DNA of 64,000 nt from Bradyrhizobium japonicum USDA 6 (GCF_000284375.1 NC_017249.1:6813001-6877000), one strand, 5' to 3'. Shown: positions 9,153-17,610, numbered from the stretch's first letter. A program made the numbers and translations. The notes: generated from the sequence alone by a model not told the origin.

Positions 9153-10373
9153 TTACGAATTTTGTTCTCCCACCTGAAGCGGCGTTGAGTTTGCCCGCTC
9201 CGTACGAAGCAGCAAGAGCGCGAAGAAAGCCGAGACCGAGACGAGCGCGCTGATCCACAGAGCACTGCTGCCGATGTGCTCCACCATCAGCCCCAGTGCG
9301 AGCGGCGCGGCGGCACCCGTCAGTCTAGAAGGCAGCGAGATCATGCCGACCCGCTTGCCGAATCCGGCCGGCCCAAACAGCGCCAACGGAAGTGTACCAC
9401 GGGCAATGGTGATGATGCCGTTGCCCGCTCCGTACAGCACCGTGAAGGTCGACGCGAGCAAGGGTCCGCCCGCGACCAGCGCAACGACACCGATCGGGTT
9501 CATGAGCATGGCCAGCCTCGCCGAGAGCAGCGGGTGAAACCGGGCGAGCCATCCTGCTTCCAGCAGACGCGCGCCGACCTGCGCAGGCCCAACCAGCGCC
9601 CCCGCGAGCAGGGCCTGAGCCGGTGTCGCGCCGAACGCAACCAGCATGGTCGGCAGAATGGCCGAGATTCCCGAACTGACGAAGCTAGCTGCCGCGAACA
9701 TGTAAGCCAGCAGCACCATCGCGAAGGTCTCGCTCTGGCGTCCCGTGCGTTGGCCTGCTCGGGCACTCGGTTGAGGCATCTGGTCCAATGGAACCGCACG
9801 CGGCAGCGAGAGATTGAGCGGCAACGCCAGAGCGATATGGATCGCTGCCCAGACCTGGCAGGCCACGCGCCAGCCGTACTCGGCCTCCAGCCACGTCGTA
9901 AGCGGCCAGCCGAGCGTGCTGGCGAAGCCGGCGATCAGGGTGATCCCGGTAATGGTTCGCCGCGCATGGGTCCCGTAAATGCGAGCGAGCGTCGCGAAGG
10001 CCGCCTCGTAGAGGCCCATGCCCATGCCGATCCCGAGTAACACCCATGCGGTGATCAGCACCGCCACGCCATGGGCCACGGACAGCAGGAGCAAGCCTGC
10101 CACGAACACGAGGTTCGAGATCACAAGCAGACTGCGCCCTCCAAACGTGTCAATGGCATGCCCGACGCGCGGGCCAAGAAGCCCTGAGATCACGAGCGCC
10201 CCTGAGAGCGCGCCGAACACGTAAGTCGGCGCGAGACCAAGATCACGCGCGATCGGCGCAGCCAGGATCGCAGGAAGATAGTAGCTCGACGCCCACGCAA
10301 TTGTCTGCGCGGTGCCGAGCGCCAGCACAATGGCGAGCGGACCTCGAGTCTGGCCCGCAGAAACTCGCGTCAT
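9153..10373 (-). CDS. MFS transporter in ars-like operon
   Basis: The 406-residue protein has 12 predicted membrane spans, an alternating Gly/Ala pattern (GALSGALVISGLLGPRVGHA), and the short segment GIGMGMGLYEAAFATLARIYG. The ATG at 10373 overlaps the stop of the flavoprotein gene (ATGA), the usual sign of translational coupling; an earlier ATG at 10385 would deepen the overlap. Coupling to an arsR-flavoprotein pair suggests it exports the flavoprotein's product or the inducing metalloid. Some MFS proteins in rhizobial ars operons do export As(III), but the family here cannot be fixed by eye. Confidence 0.82.
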   Translation of the reverse strand: MTRVSAGQTRGPLAIVLALGTAQTIAWASSYYLPAILAAPIARDLGLAPTYVFGALSGALVISGLLGPRVGHAIDTFGGRSLLVISNLVFVAGLLLLSVAHGVAVLITAWVLLGIGMGMGLYEAAFATLARIYGTHARRTITGITLIAGFASTLGWPLTTWLEAEYGWRVACQVWAAIHIALALPLNLSLPRAVPLDQMPQPSARAGQRTGRQSETFAMVLLAYMFAAASFVSSGISAILPTMLVAFGATPAQALLAGALVGPAQVGARLLEAGWLARFHPLLSARLAMLMNPIGVVALVAGGPLLASTFTVLYGAGNGIITIARGTLPLALFGPAGFGKRVGMISLPSRLTGAAAPLALGLMVEHIGSSALWISALVSVSAFFALLLLRTERANSTPLQVGEQNS

Positions 10374-11734
10374 GAGCAGCCGCACCCCGCAGCGCCAGCC
10401 TTCTTGGCCGATTCATCAGCGGCACAGCAGGCTGACGACGCCTCCTTCGGCGGGCCGCCGCAGCAACCTGCTTCGCTCGCTGCCTCCAAGCCCCCTCGTG
10501 TACAGACGCCGGTCTCCGGCAACACAAGCTCCACCCTCGCCGCGGCTTCCTTGTCGCCAGCGAGATCGGCCGCAATCGAGCGAACCTGCTCATAACCCGT
10601 CATCATCAGGAAGGTCGGAGCGCGGCCGTACGACTTCATGCCCGCCATGTAGAAACCCGCTTCATCATGCACGAGCTCGCGAGCCCCGTGGGGACGCACC
10701 GTCCCGCAGCTATGCTCGTTGGGGTCGATCAGCGGCGCGAGAGCGACCGGTGCGTCGATGGCGGGATCAAGCCGCAGACGCAGTTCAGACAGAAAGGAGA
10801 AGTCGGGACGGAAACCTGTCGACACGATCAGCTCGTCCACGACCACGCTTCGCCCACCGCAACAGGACCCTACCGCGATCTTGAGGCGACCTTCGGAGTC
10901 CGAGAGGTGCGTGACGCCGAATTCGGTTTCGACCTTGATCTTCCCGGAGGCAACAAGCGCGGCGAAGGCGCTGCCGAGTTCGCCACGCGCCGCGAGTTTA
11001 TCGTTACGGCCGCCGCCAAAAGCCTTCGCGGGATCGGCGCCGCGCAACAGCCAGACGGGCCGAGTGCCCGGCACCTCGTTGGCGAGATGTACGAGATCGA
11101 TCAGCGTGCCCACCGCAGAATGGCCCGCGCCGAGCACCGCGACAGTCTTCCCGGCATATTTTGAACGGCCGGCCCCCCGCACATCCGGCATGCCGTAGGC
11201 AATACGGTCGCCGCGTTCGGACTCACCGATCGCCGGCAAACCGTTGGGGCCGGCTGGATTGGGAAAGAACCATGTGCCTGAGGTATCGATCACGGCATCT
11301 GCGCGCAGAACCTCGGGCCCCTTGCCGTTCTTGTAGCGGATTTCGAAAGGCGCCTGCTCTCTGCCCTTTGTCTTCGCCTTGTCGAAGCCGACGCGGCTGA
11401 TGGCCGAAACGCGGCTGGAGGTCCGGATCATCTCGCACAGCGACGTTCGCGTCGCGAGCGGCTTGATGTATCCTTCAAGAAGTTCGCCGCCGGTCGGATA
11501 GGCCTGAGGGTCCGGTGAATTCCAACCCGTCGGCGCAAGCATGCGTGCGGCGGCCTTGTCGACGTTGTACTCCCAAGGCGAGAACAGCTGGACATGCTGC
11601 CACTGCCGGATCGCGTATCCTGCCTCGGGGCCGGCCTCGAGTACGATGGGCGACATTCCGCGTTCGAGCACATGCGCGGCGGCTGCGAGGCCGACGGGCC
11701 CCGCTCCGACGATGGCTACCGTCTTTTCACTCAT
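10370..11734 (-). CDS. FAD/NAD(P)-binding flavoprotein monooxygenase-like protein with Cys-rich tail
   Basis: This 454-residue protein has an N-terminal FAD Rossmann motif (VAIVGAGPVGLAAAAHVLE, about residues 6-24) and a second dinucleotide motif (VAVLGAGHSAVGT) near residue 200, as in flavin-containing monooxygenases. The last 50 residues hold seven cysteines in a CT..CC..CC..CGC arrangement, typical of soft-metal or metalloid binding. It lies directly downstream of arsR, with an ArsR-site-like palindrome 17-39 bases before its ATG and GGGAG as ribosome site. A role in oxidising or binding arsenic or antimony species is inferred from these features. ArsO-type putative flavoproteins in ars operons are the nearest described relatives that I know. 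Confidence 0.8.
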   Translation of the reverse strand: MSEKTVAIVGAGPVGLAAAAHVLERGMSPIVLEAGPEAGYAIRQWQHVQLFSPWEYNVDKAAARMLAPTGWNSPDPQAYPTGGELLEGYIKPLATRTSLCEMIRTSSRVSAISRVGFDKAKTKGREQAPFEIRYKNGKGPEVLRADAVIDTSGTWFFPNPAGPNGLPAIGESERGDRIAYGMPDVRGAGRSKYAGKTVAVLGAGHSAVGTLIDLVHLANEVPGTRPVWLLRGADPAKAFGGGRNDKLAARGELGSAFAALVASGKIKVETEFGVTHLSDSEGRLKIAVGSCCGGRSVVVDELIVSTGFRPDFSFLSELRLRLDPAIDAPVALAPLIDPNEHSCGTVRPHGARELVHDEAGFYMAGMKSYGRAPTFLMMTGYEQVRSIAADLAGDKEAAARVELVLPETGVCTRGGLEAASEAGCCGGPPKEASSACCAADESAKKAGAAGCGCS

Positions 11735-11750
11735 TCGAGTTCTCCCATCC

Positions 11751-11773
11751 TTCTAGAATCATCGAATAATTTC
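11751..11773 (-). promoter_or_regulatory. Candidate ArsR operator upstream of the flavoprotein gene
   Basis: The 8-bp palindrome TTCTAGAA starts this site, which matches the site before arsR at about 16 of 21 positions (pattern TTCTAGAAT..T.GAA..ATT). It sits in the 50-base arsR-flavoprotein gap, just upstream of the ribosome site. It could allow a second, independently controlled transcript. Confidence 0.5.
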
Positions 11774-11784
11774 AACCAAAAAAA

Positions 11785-12102
11785 TCAGGCCGCGCTTTGC
11801 GCGTCCTTGCATCCGACTTCGTCGGCGCAACACTCCGCCGCCAGGAAATCGACCAGCCCCTGCATGGCCTCGAAGTTGGCGTGACAGACGAGGGTCGTCG
11901 ATTCCCTGATCTGACTGACGAGCCCGACCGAGACCAAGGCCTTGATGTGATGCGACAGCGTCGATGCCGGGATCTTCAGCTTTGCCTGCAACCGACCGAC
12001 GGACATACCCGAGTGCCCCGCCCGTACCAGGGCGCGATAAATCTGAAGCCGGGTCTGATTGCCCAGGGCTTCCAAGCGTGCTGCTGCGTCCGCTATCTTC
12101 AT
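11785..12102 (-). CDS. arsR: ArsR-family metalloid-responsive repressor
   Basis: The 105-residue winged-helix protein contains the ArsR recognition region LQAKLKIPASTLSHHIKAL, followed by the wing. Near the C-terminus it has Cys91, Cys92 and Cys98 (ECCADEVGC). The n, n+1, n+7 spacing equals the As(III) site Cys95/96/102 known from Acidithiobacillus ferrooxidans ArsR, so arsenite or antimonite is the likely inducer. I start it at ATG 12102; the earlier ATG at 12141 would place coding sequence over the operator palindrome. It is the first gene of a four-gene leftward operon. Confidence 0.88.
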   Translation of the reverse strand: MKIADAAARLEALGNQTRLQIYRALVRAGHSGMSVGRLQAKLKIPASTLSHHIKALVSVGLVSQIRESTTLVCHANFEAMQGLVDFLAAECCADEVGCKDAQSAA

Positions 12103-12139
12103 GCGTGCACCATGCACCTGATCGTCCGCGCCGTCAACC

Positions 12140-12169
12140 ATATTTCTAGAATATTGGAAATATTGATTG
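12140..12169 (-). promoter_or_regulatory. Candidate ArsR operator/promoter upstream of arsR
   Basis: A perfect 7-bp inverted repeat, ATATTTC (12140-12146) and GAAATAT (12157-12163), surrounds TTCTAGAAT. The segment is markedly AT-rich against a GC-rich background and lies 38-67 bases before the arsR start. The similar site at 11751 supports binding by the same regulator. Confidence 0.6.
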
Positions 12170-12236
12170 CGCTTTTTGGGCTCAAGCTGGCTTTAACAGC
12201 ATTTTCCCCTGCCCTCAGTGTCAGTCCAAGCCTAGA

Positions 12237-12929
12237 TCAATATCTCGGGCGGTGCGACTTCGCCCACTCGCGGGCATGCGCAATGGGCGCGCGCGGCGGC
12301 AGGATCGCGCGCAGCTTCTGCGTTGTCGGCAGGCTCTCCATGCGCTCCCGCCATCGACAGAAGGCCGGATATTTCGGGTACATGGCCTTGCCTTCCTCCG
12401 TCAGGCTGAACGCAAATGTGCTCGGTAAAAGGTAGAAATCCGCGATCGAGAGCTCTGGACCGAGGAGGTAGTCCCGACCATCGGCGAGCTCGCGCTCGAT
12501 GGTCACGAGTGCGTTCTCGACCTTGGGCAGTGCGTGCGCCACCACCTTCTCGTCGGATGCAATCCCGAGCTCGGGAAACACCAGCCGCTCGTGGGTCACA
12601 TGGTAGATCATGTAGGGATAGACGTAGGAATCGACGACACCGATCCATTGATTCATGCGAGCCCGCGCGTGCGGGTTCTGCGGCGTCAGCCGCGCTCCCG
12701 CGAACACCTCGTCGATGTAGCCGACGATGGCGCGCGTCTCGTAGACGGTGAAGTCGCCGTGCCGGAAGATCGGAACGCGGTTGAACGGATGGAGCGCGAG
12801 ATGCTCGCTCCTGCCCATCACGGGCTCAAGGTCCTCGAAGCGGTAGGCCACGTCCTTGTGGGTGAGGACAAGCCGCACGATGTTGACGAACGTGCTGCGG
12901 GGAAAGCCGTAAACGATGGTCTCGGACAT
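12237..12929 (-). CDS. Glutathione S-transferase family protein
   Basis: This cytosolic protein of about 230 residues has an N-terminal thioredoxin-like domain (YGFPRSTFVNIVRLVLTH, then HPFNRVPIF with the cis-Pro and YETRAIVGYIDE with the Glu/Thr-Arg glutathione site). An all-helical C-terminal domain follows, containing the capping-box-like LSIADFYLLP. The family conjugates glutathione to electrophiles. The ATG at 12929 is preceded by an excellent ribosome site (GGAGGAG, 6 bases upstream), which rules out the longer reading. The DUF1127 gene lies 40 bases upstream on the same strand. Confidence 0.87.
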   Translation of the reverse strand: MSETIVYGFPRSTFVNIVRLVLTHKDVAYRFEDLEPVMGRSEHLALHPFNRVPIFRHGDFTVYETRAIVGYIDEVFAGARLTPQNPHARARMNQWIGVVDSYVYPYMIYHVTHERLVFPELGIASDEKVVAHALPKVENALVTIERELADGRDYLLGPELSIADFYLLPSTFAFSLTEEGKAMYPKYPAFCRWRERMESLPTTQKLRAILPPRAPIAHAREWAKSHRPRY

Positions 12930-12969
12930 CTTTTCTCCTCCCGGTTCGCTTGCTGTCGATCGGGCTCGA

Positions 12970-13206
12970 TCAGCGCCAGAACGGCTTGTTCGCTTGCTCC
13001 AAGGCCTCTTCCCGAGTGAGCCCGAGATCGGCACGGAGATGGGGATTGGCGGCAATCGCGCGAAGATCGTCGCGCTGATTTATCCGCTCGATGCGGGCAA
13101 GCCATCTGCCGATCAACGCCTCCCATGAATTTTGTTTATGATCCGCAGCCGTCGCGCTGCGTCGAACTCGCGCCGGAAAACCGCGAACGGCAATAGGTAT
13201 TGACAT
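12970..13206 (-). CDS. DUF1127 small protein
   Basis: This 78-residue protein has the C-terminal DUF1127 pattern: an amphipathic helix WLARIERINQRDDLRAIAAN followed by a DLGLTREEALEQANKPFWR ending. Small DUF1127 proteins are common in alphaproteobacteria; some act as RNA-binding or regulatory mini-proteins in nutrient stress, but this one is uncharacterised. It precedes the GST gene on the same strand and is divergent from the LysR gene, so the 129-base gap probably holds both promoters. Confidence 0.82.
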   Translation of the reverse strand: MSIPIAVRGFPARVRRSATAADHKQNSWEALIGRWLARIERINQRDDLRAIAANPHLRADLGLTREEALEQANKPFWR

Positions 13207-13335
13207 TTATTGCCTCCAACTCCCATCATTTCGTGTCGTGGCCGCCTGCATAGGGCCGACAGGGCAAAGTCCGCAAAGCATCGTTTCTCGGGCCAGCCCG
13301 AATTTTTCTCATGAAGTCCCTCAGGAAGGTTCGTC

Positions 13336-14274
13336 ATGCGCCCGCGTTTGCCGCCGCTGAACGCACTAAAGGCCTTCGAAGCCGCAGCCCGCCACGAGAG
13401 CTTCACGCGGGCCGCCGAAGAGCTGTGCGTCACGCAAGGTGCGGTGAGCCATCAGGTCAAGGCGTTGGAAACGGAGCTCGCCATCAAGCTGTTCAGCCGC
13501 GAGCGCCAGCGCCTGATCATCACGGAAGCGGGCCGCGACTATCTCGCGGTGATACGCGATGCGCTGGACCGAATTGCCGCGGGTACGGAGCGGCTGTTGC
13601 AGCGACAGAACGCAGGCGTGCTCACGGTCAGCACGTCCCCGGATTTTGCCGCCAAATGGCTGGTGCATCGCCTCGGCCATTTCGCGGAAGCGCATTCGGG
13701 AATCGATCTCCGCGTCTCGGCAACGATGCATCACGTCGATTTTGCGCGTGAGGAGGTCGATCTTGCGGTCCGCCATGGCGATGGAAACTGGCCGGGCCTC
13801 GATGCCACAAGGCTCTGCACGGAACGGCTCTTCGCCGTCTGCAGTCCCAAGCTGCTGTCGGGACGCCGCCGCATCGGCGGGGTCGCGGATATCCTGAGAT
13901 TTCCCCTGATCCACCTCGACAGCAGATCCGACTGGGCAGATTGGCTACGTGGCGTCGGCATTGACGACGCCGATGTCACGCATGGTCCGGTGCTCAATCG
14001 CGCCAGCATGGTCATCGATGCCGCAATCAACGGCCAGGGCATCGCCCTCGCCCGCACGACGTTAGGGGCCTGGGACCTGATCAATGGACGGCTGGCACTG
14101 CCCTTCCCGGAGTCGGTGCCATTGTCGAAGAGCTATTGGATCGTCTGCCCCAAAGCGACCGCGTCACTTCCGAAGATTGCGACATTTCGTGACTGGCTGC
14201 TCGCGGAGGCCGCGAGCGACCTGCGCCTGCTTAAATCCGTCACCGGGACTTCAAAGGCTGCGAAGCGGCGATAA
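13336..14274 (+). CDS. LysR-family transcriptional regulator, GcvA-like
   Basis: The 312-residue protein starts with RLPPLNALKAFEAAARHES, the LysR helix-turn-helix (FTRAAEELCVTQGAVSHQVK) and a coiled linker. The effector domain carries STSPDFAAKWLVHRL and DLAVRHGDG, which are typical of the GcvA/AmpR branch. It is divergent from DUF1127-GST, which it may control, since LysR regulators usually act on the divergent neighbour. The effector is unknown. Confidence 0.9.
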   Translation: MRPRLPPLNALKAFEAAARHESFTRAAEELCVTQGAVSHQVKALETELAIKLFSRERQRLIITEAGRDYLAVIRDALDRIAAGTERLLQRQNAGVLTVSTSPDFAAKWLVHRLGHFAEAHSGIDLRVSATMHHVDFAREEVDLAVRHGDGNWPGLDATRLCTERLFAVCSPKLLSGRRRIGGVADILRFPLIHLDSRSDWADWLRGVGIDDADVTHGPVLNRASMVIDAAINGQGIALARTTLGAWDLINGRLALPFPESVPLSKSYWIVCPKATASLPKIATFRDWLLAEAASDLRLLKSVTGTSKAAKRR

Positions 14275-14347
14275 GGCCCTCGTTTCCGGCGATTTTCTTA
14301 CGCGCGGAGCAATCCGCCACGGGTTCTTCATATTGAGGCAACTGACA

Positions 14348-15094
14348 TTATCGGAGTGCGAGTTGCACCACTGACGCCACCAGTGACAATCCCGCGAGCA
14401 GCAAGAGAGCCAGCACCGTGTTGCGGAAGGTCTCGTCGTTGATCTTGCCGAAAAGCTTGAAGCCGGACCAAAGGCCAGCGACCATGAAGGGAACACCCAA
14501 TGCGTACAGCGTCAGCGTTTCCTTCGTAATGGTACCGGCTACGGCCTGAGAGCTCGAGATGACAACGAACGCCACGAACAGCACTGGCTGAAACACCGCG
14601 CGCTGCATGTCCTTGGGCCAGCCACGCCATTGGCAGGAAATCGTCGAGATGACGCCGCCGAGCCCGGTCAGGCCGCCAAGCAAGCCGTTGGAGACGCCAA
14701 TGGCGATATCGGCCCCGACTCCGATCTTCACCGGAGCGAATACGGGCTTCGTCAGGCCATAGATTGCGTAGAGCACCAGCAGAACCCCCACACCAAATCG
14801 GAGGTAGCCGGGGTTCAGGCAAGCGAGAATGCTGACGCCGATCGGGATGCCGATGACAGTTCCGAGCGAGAGCGGCCAAGCCTTCCGAAGGTCGAGGACA
14901 TGTCGCAGCTTGAAGATGCCGTAGCCCTGCGTGAGCAAGCCGTAGCCTGCGATCAAGGTAGCGGTCTGCATCGGCGTGATGATGTGCAGCCATACGCCCG
15001 ACACCACGAGGCCCATGGCGAATCCGGAAAAGCCGCTGACGAAGCCGCCAGCGAGCGCGGCAAGTGCGAAGAGAGCGAAGACAGGTACCTCCAT
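14348..15094 (-). CDS. TauE/SafE-family sulfite/organosulfonate exporter-like permease
   Basis: This is an inner-membrane protein of about 248 residues with eight hydrophobic segments. The repeated TauE pattern is visible: GGFVSGFSGFAMGLVVSGVW near the N-terminus and GVSNGLLGGLTGLGGVIST in the middle, one copy in each half. The ATG at 15094 was chosen because the extra 30 residues upstream are hydrophilic and untypical. It follows the DUF1259 gene on the same strand by 86 bases. Substrates in the family are sulfite, sulfonates or related small anions; none can be assigned here. Confidence 0.87.
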   Translation of the reverse strand: MEVPVFALFALAALAGGFVSGFSGFAMGLVVSGVWLHIITPMQTATLIAGYGLLTQGYGIFKLRHVLDLRKAWPLSLGTVIGIPIGVSILACLNPGYLRFGVGVLLVLYAIYGLTKPVFAPVKIGVGADIAIGVSNGLLGGLTGLGGVISTISCQWRGWPKDMQRAVFQPVLFVAFVVISSSQAVAGTITKETLTLYALGVPFMVAGLWSGFKLFGKINDETFRNTVLALLLLAGLSLVASVVQLALR

Positions 15095-15180
15095 GGGTCG
15101 TCTCCCCAAGAACAATGCAGGCGAGCACTTGGATGGATATCCATCTGACGGGGAGGTCGCGGGTCCCCGCAATCTTTGGC

Positions 15181-16077
15181 TCAACTCTTCGTGCTGGCAG
15201 TCTTGTCCAAGGCCGCGCGCAAGCCTTCGGCGAGCTTGACGGCGTCGTCGTTCGCCCAGAAGTGCATGAAGAAAAGTCGCGGCTGCTCATCCAGCATGTG
15301 GCTATGCAGCGCGGTCACCTCGATGCCGTGCGTGCGCAGCGCCAGAATGACAGGGTTGACCTCGTTGCCCGTCAGCACGAAGTCGCCCGTGATGGCCGCC
15401 TTCCCGCCCCCGGTCGGCTGGAAGTTGATACCGATCGCAACGCCCATGGGAGCGACGGGGGTCAACGGCATGCCGTCCTGCGTGATTGGATCACGTCGCT
15501 TCACGTTGAATTGGTAGACCCCACCGTTGGCCTGGCCTTTGCTGCCGATGATCTGGTCGAGCTTCGCGGTGTCGAGGTCTACGGCGGGCGCCGGGCTCGC
15601 CGGCGCTGCGACGGTCAACGGAGTCTTGCTTTCGGCAAGTGCATCGTGGATCGCAGAGGCGAGCTTGACCGGGTCCCCGTGCCCGGCGACATGCATGTAG
15701 AACGTCGCCGGACTGGCGCGCAGCAGATGATTGTGGATGGCGGTGATCTCGAGCCCGTTCGCGATCATCTTTGCCATCACGGGATTGATCTCGGTTTCGA
15801 GCAGCACGAGGTCGCCCATGACCATGGCGCCGCCGTGCGCAGGCTTGAACGCGACCCAGCCGCCGAGCGCCAGCGCCGGCTTGATCGTCACCCCGTCCAA
15901 CGTCACGGAGAGATCGCTGCGGGGAAAGCCGTAGCGGTGGACGTCGTCCGAGACGGCGGGCTTGCGGCCCAGCGTCTCGTCAACCTTCTGCCAGTCGACG
16001 TTCTGCGCTTGAGCCTCCGAGACCGAGCCAAGGAGGCACGCGCCGAGACCGATGAACGCGAAGAGTGTGTTTCTCAT
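15181..16077 (-). CDS. Exported DUF1259 (LppY/LpqO-like) protein with two domain copies
   Basis: The 298-residue product has a signal peptide (AFIGLGACLLGSVSEAQA, cleavage near residue 25) and then two similar DUF1259 units. Unit one contains GLEITAIHNHLLRASPATFY and unit two GIEVTALHSHMLDEQPRLFF. The conserved His-rich strand (HNH / HSH) recurs in both, suggesting a bicupin-like fold with possible metal sites. The ATG at 16077 has an AGGAGC ribosome site. Its molecular function is unknown. It is probably co-transcribed with the TauE gene. Confidence 0.85.
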   Translation of the reverse strand: MRNTLFAFIGLGACLLGSVSEAQAQNVDWQKVDETLGRKPAVSDDVHRYGFPRSDLSVTLDGVTIKPALALGGWVAFKPAHGGAMVMGDLVLLETEINPVMAKMIANGLEITAIHNHLLRASPATFYMHVAGHGDPVKLASAIHDALAESKTPLTVAAPASPAPAVDLDTAKLDQIIGSKGQANGGVYQFNVKRRDPITQDGMPLTPVAPMGVAIGINFQPTGGGKAAITGDFVLTGNEVNPVILALRTHGIEVTALHSHMLDEQPRLFFMHFWANDDAVKLAEGLRAALDKTASTKS

Positions 16078-16473
16078 TGATGTGCTCCTAAGCGATGCGA
16101 GCGCCGCACGGCGCCGGGGATCGGCTGAGACGACCTCGTCAATGCGCGCATCGATAAGCGCCGGCGCATTCGCCGTACCGATCGGTCCAGATAATTTGCC
16201 GGAAGAAATGGAGGGGTATGGTGCTAACATGCTGCGCCCTTGGTGATTAAGGACGCGATACTTGGGCATGTCGCCTCACGGGGAGATCGCACATCCCCGT
16301 AGCGGCCAATTAAAGCCCAGATGGCCGAACTGTCAATCTGCTCATTTTGGGGAACGCAGAGATCATCGAGGCACGGCACGAGGATTTCGCCGATCGAATG
16401 GAACGAAGTCGATTGCACGACAACTTGCCCTCGGCGAACGCGAGCCGGGTTCCAATCGGGTCCGGATCGTTCG
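16078..16473. other. Intergenic region without recognisable gene
   Basis: About 400 bases separate the DUF1259 start from a decayed gene fragment. It must contain the DUF1259 promoter. No open frame here has convincing codon usage or a family match. It includes less GC-rich stretches than its surroundings and may be the scar of past rearrangement. Confidence 0.5.
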
Positions 16474-16528
16474 CTAACGCTCCTCGGTCGGATGCACCCA
16501 TTTGTACGGCGTGATGCTTTGCGCCGCG
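16474..16528 (-). pseudogene. Decayed 3'-end copy of the zinc-ribbon hypothetical gene at 18287
   Basis: These 55 bases match 18287-18341 with only three mismatches. They encode the same ending on the minus strand (QSITPYKWVHPTEER, then stop). Upstream the similarity stops at once, so only the last 17 or so codons survive. No start or ribosome site remains. Confidence 0.75.
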
Positions 16529-16590
16529 CGTGATCGTCGTGCGGTCATACACTTCCGGTTGACTTCCAGATGTATCGGCCAAATCGCGGC

Positions 16591-17454
16591 TCAATCCGCT
16601 TCCAGTGAGGCGTACTTCTTCTCGAAAGCCCACACCTCCTGAAAACCAATCAACGAGCTGAACTCGTTGAAGTCATAGAGCGGCTCCAGCACCGGCTTAT
16701 CTTCGGCCAGCGCACTATAGATGTTGTTCAGAACATAAGCGGTGGCGAGCAGGCCGGCCGTCGGATAAATAGCCATCCGGTAACCGATTTCCCTAAGTTT
16801 ATCCTGGCTGAGAATGGGGGTCCGGCCCCCGTGTAGTTGGTTCGAGACTAGCGGCACGTCCAAGGCCATTCCGATCTTTCGCATCTCCGCTTCTGACTCC
16901 GGACTCTCGATGAAAATGATGTCGGCCCCGGCTTTAGCATAGGCTTCGCCACGGCGGATCGCCTCATCGAGACCGAGTTGCGTGCGAGCGTCCGTGCGCG
17001 CGATGATTAGGAAATCTTTCGACGAGCGCGCATCGTTGGCGACGGCCAACTTGTTGACCATTTCCTTGACGGAGATCACGTGCCGGTTCGGCGTGTGGCC
17101 GCATTTCTTGGGGTTCTGCTGATCTTCAAGCTGGATCGCCGCGGCTCCGGCCTTCTCGTAGCCGCGGACCGTATGATGAACATTCAGCAGACCGCCGTAC
17201 CCGGTATCGCCATCGGCGATCAGCGGCTTGTGCACGGTTTGGGCGATAATCTGCACGCGGTCCAGCATCTGCGAATAGGTCGCTAGACCGGCATCAGGCA
17301 GTCCGAGGTAAGACGCCACGACCCCATAGCCTGTCATGTAAAGCGCGTCGGCCGTGGTGCGATCGGCGAACTTAGCCGAGACCAGGTCGAAGACACCGGG
17401 ACAGGTTACAAACGGCTTTTCCTCGATCAACCTTCTAAGAGTTTTGGATGTCAT
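16591..17454 (-). CDS. Isocitrate lyase/PEP mutase family enzyme
   Basis: This 287-residue cytosolic alpha/beta-barrel enzyme carries the Mg site DGDTGYGG (residues 81-88), QLEDQ, and the active-site loop KKCGH with Cys118. The family contains methylisocitrate lyase, 2,3-dimethylmalate lyase, oxaloacetate decarboxylase and PEP mutase. The Cys-Gly-His loop favours a C-C lyase acting on a 2-hydroxy- or 2-methyl-malate type substrate over PEP mutase. Start and length are normal. A MarR regulator is divergent with a palindromic gap between them, so this gene is the likely target of that regulator. Confidence 0.85.
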   Translation of the reverse strand: MTSKTLRRLIEEKPFVTCPGVFDLVSAKFADRTTADALYMTGYGVVASYLGLPDAGLATYSQMLDRVQIIAQTVHKPLIADGDTGYGGLLNVHHTVRGYEKAGAAAIQLEDQQNPKKCGHTPNRHVISVKEMVNKLAVANDARSSKDFLIIARTDARTQLGLDEAIRRGEAYAKAGADIIFIESPESEAEMRKIGMALDVPLVSNQLHGGRTPILSQDKLREIGYRMAIYPTAGLLATAYVLNNIYSALAEDKPVLEPLYDFNEFSSLIGFQEVWAFEKKYASLEAD

Positions 17455-17572
17455 CGTGATCTCCTCAACTGATTTTGGATGATGAGGTGGCTGCGATCGT
17501 CACGATTGCCCGGAGGCGGCCAGCGCCGCAGTCCTCCTGCGCGGAAGCATTCAACAGATTGCTCATGGCCTC

Positions 17573-17610
17573 TATTGCTATCCGTCAATAGCTATTTGAT
17601 AGTAGCAATA
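17573..17610. promoter_or_regulatory. Palindromic operator region between the lyase and MarR genes
   Basis: Arms TATTGCTA (17573-17580) and TAGCAATA (17603-17610) are perfect inverted copies. Between them lies the 10-bp palindrome AATAGCTATT (17587-17596). The segment is AT-rich and ends at the MarR start codon. MarR proteins bind such palindromes in divergent promoters, so auto-repression plus control of the lyase gene is likely. Confidence 0.65.

Noticed and set aside
12930..13055. A 42-codon N-terminal extension of the GST protein
   Set aside because: A strong GGAGGAG ribosome site stands right before ATG 12929, and the extension would overlap the end of the DUF1127 gene.
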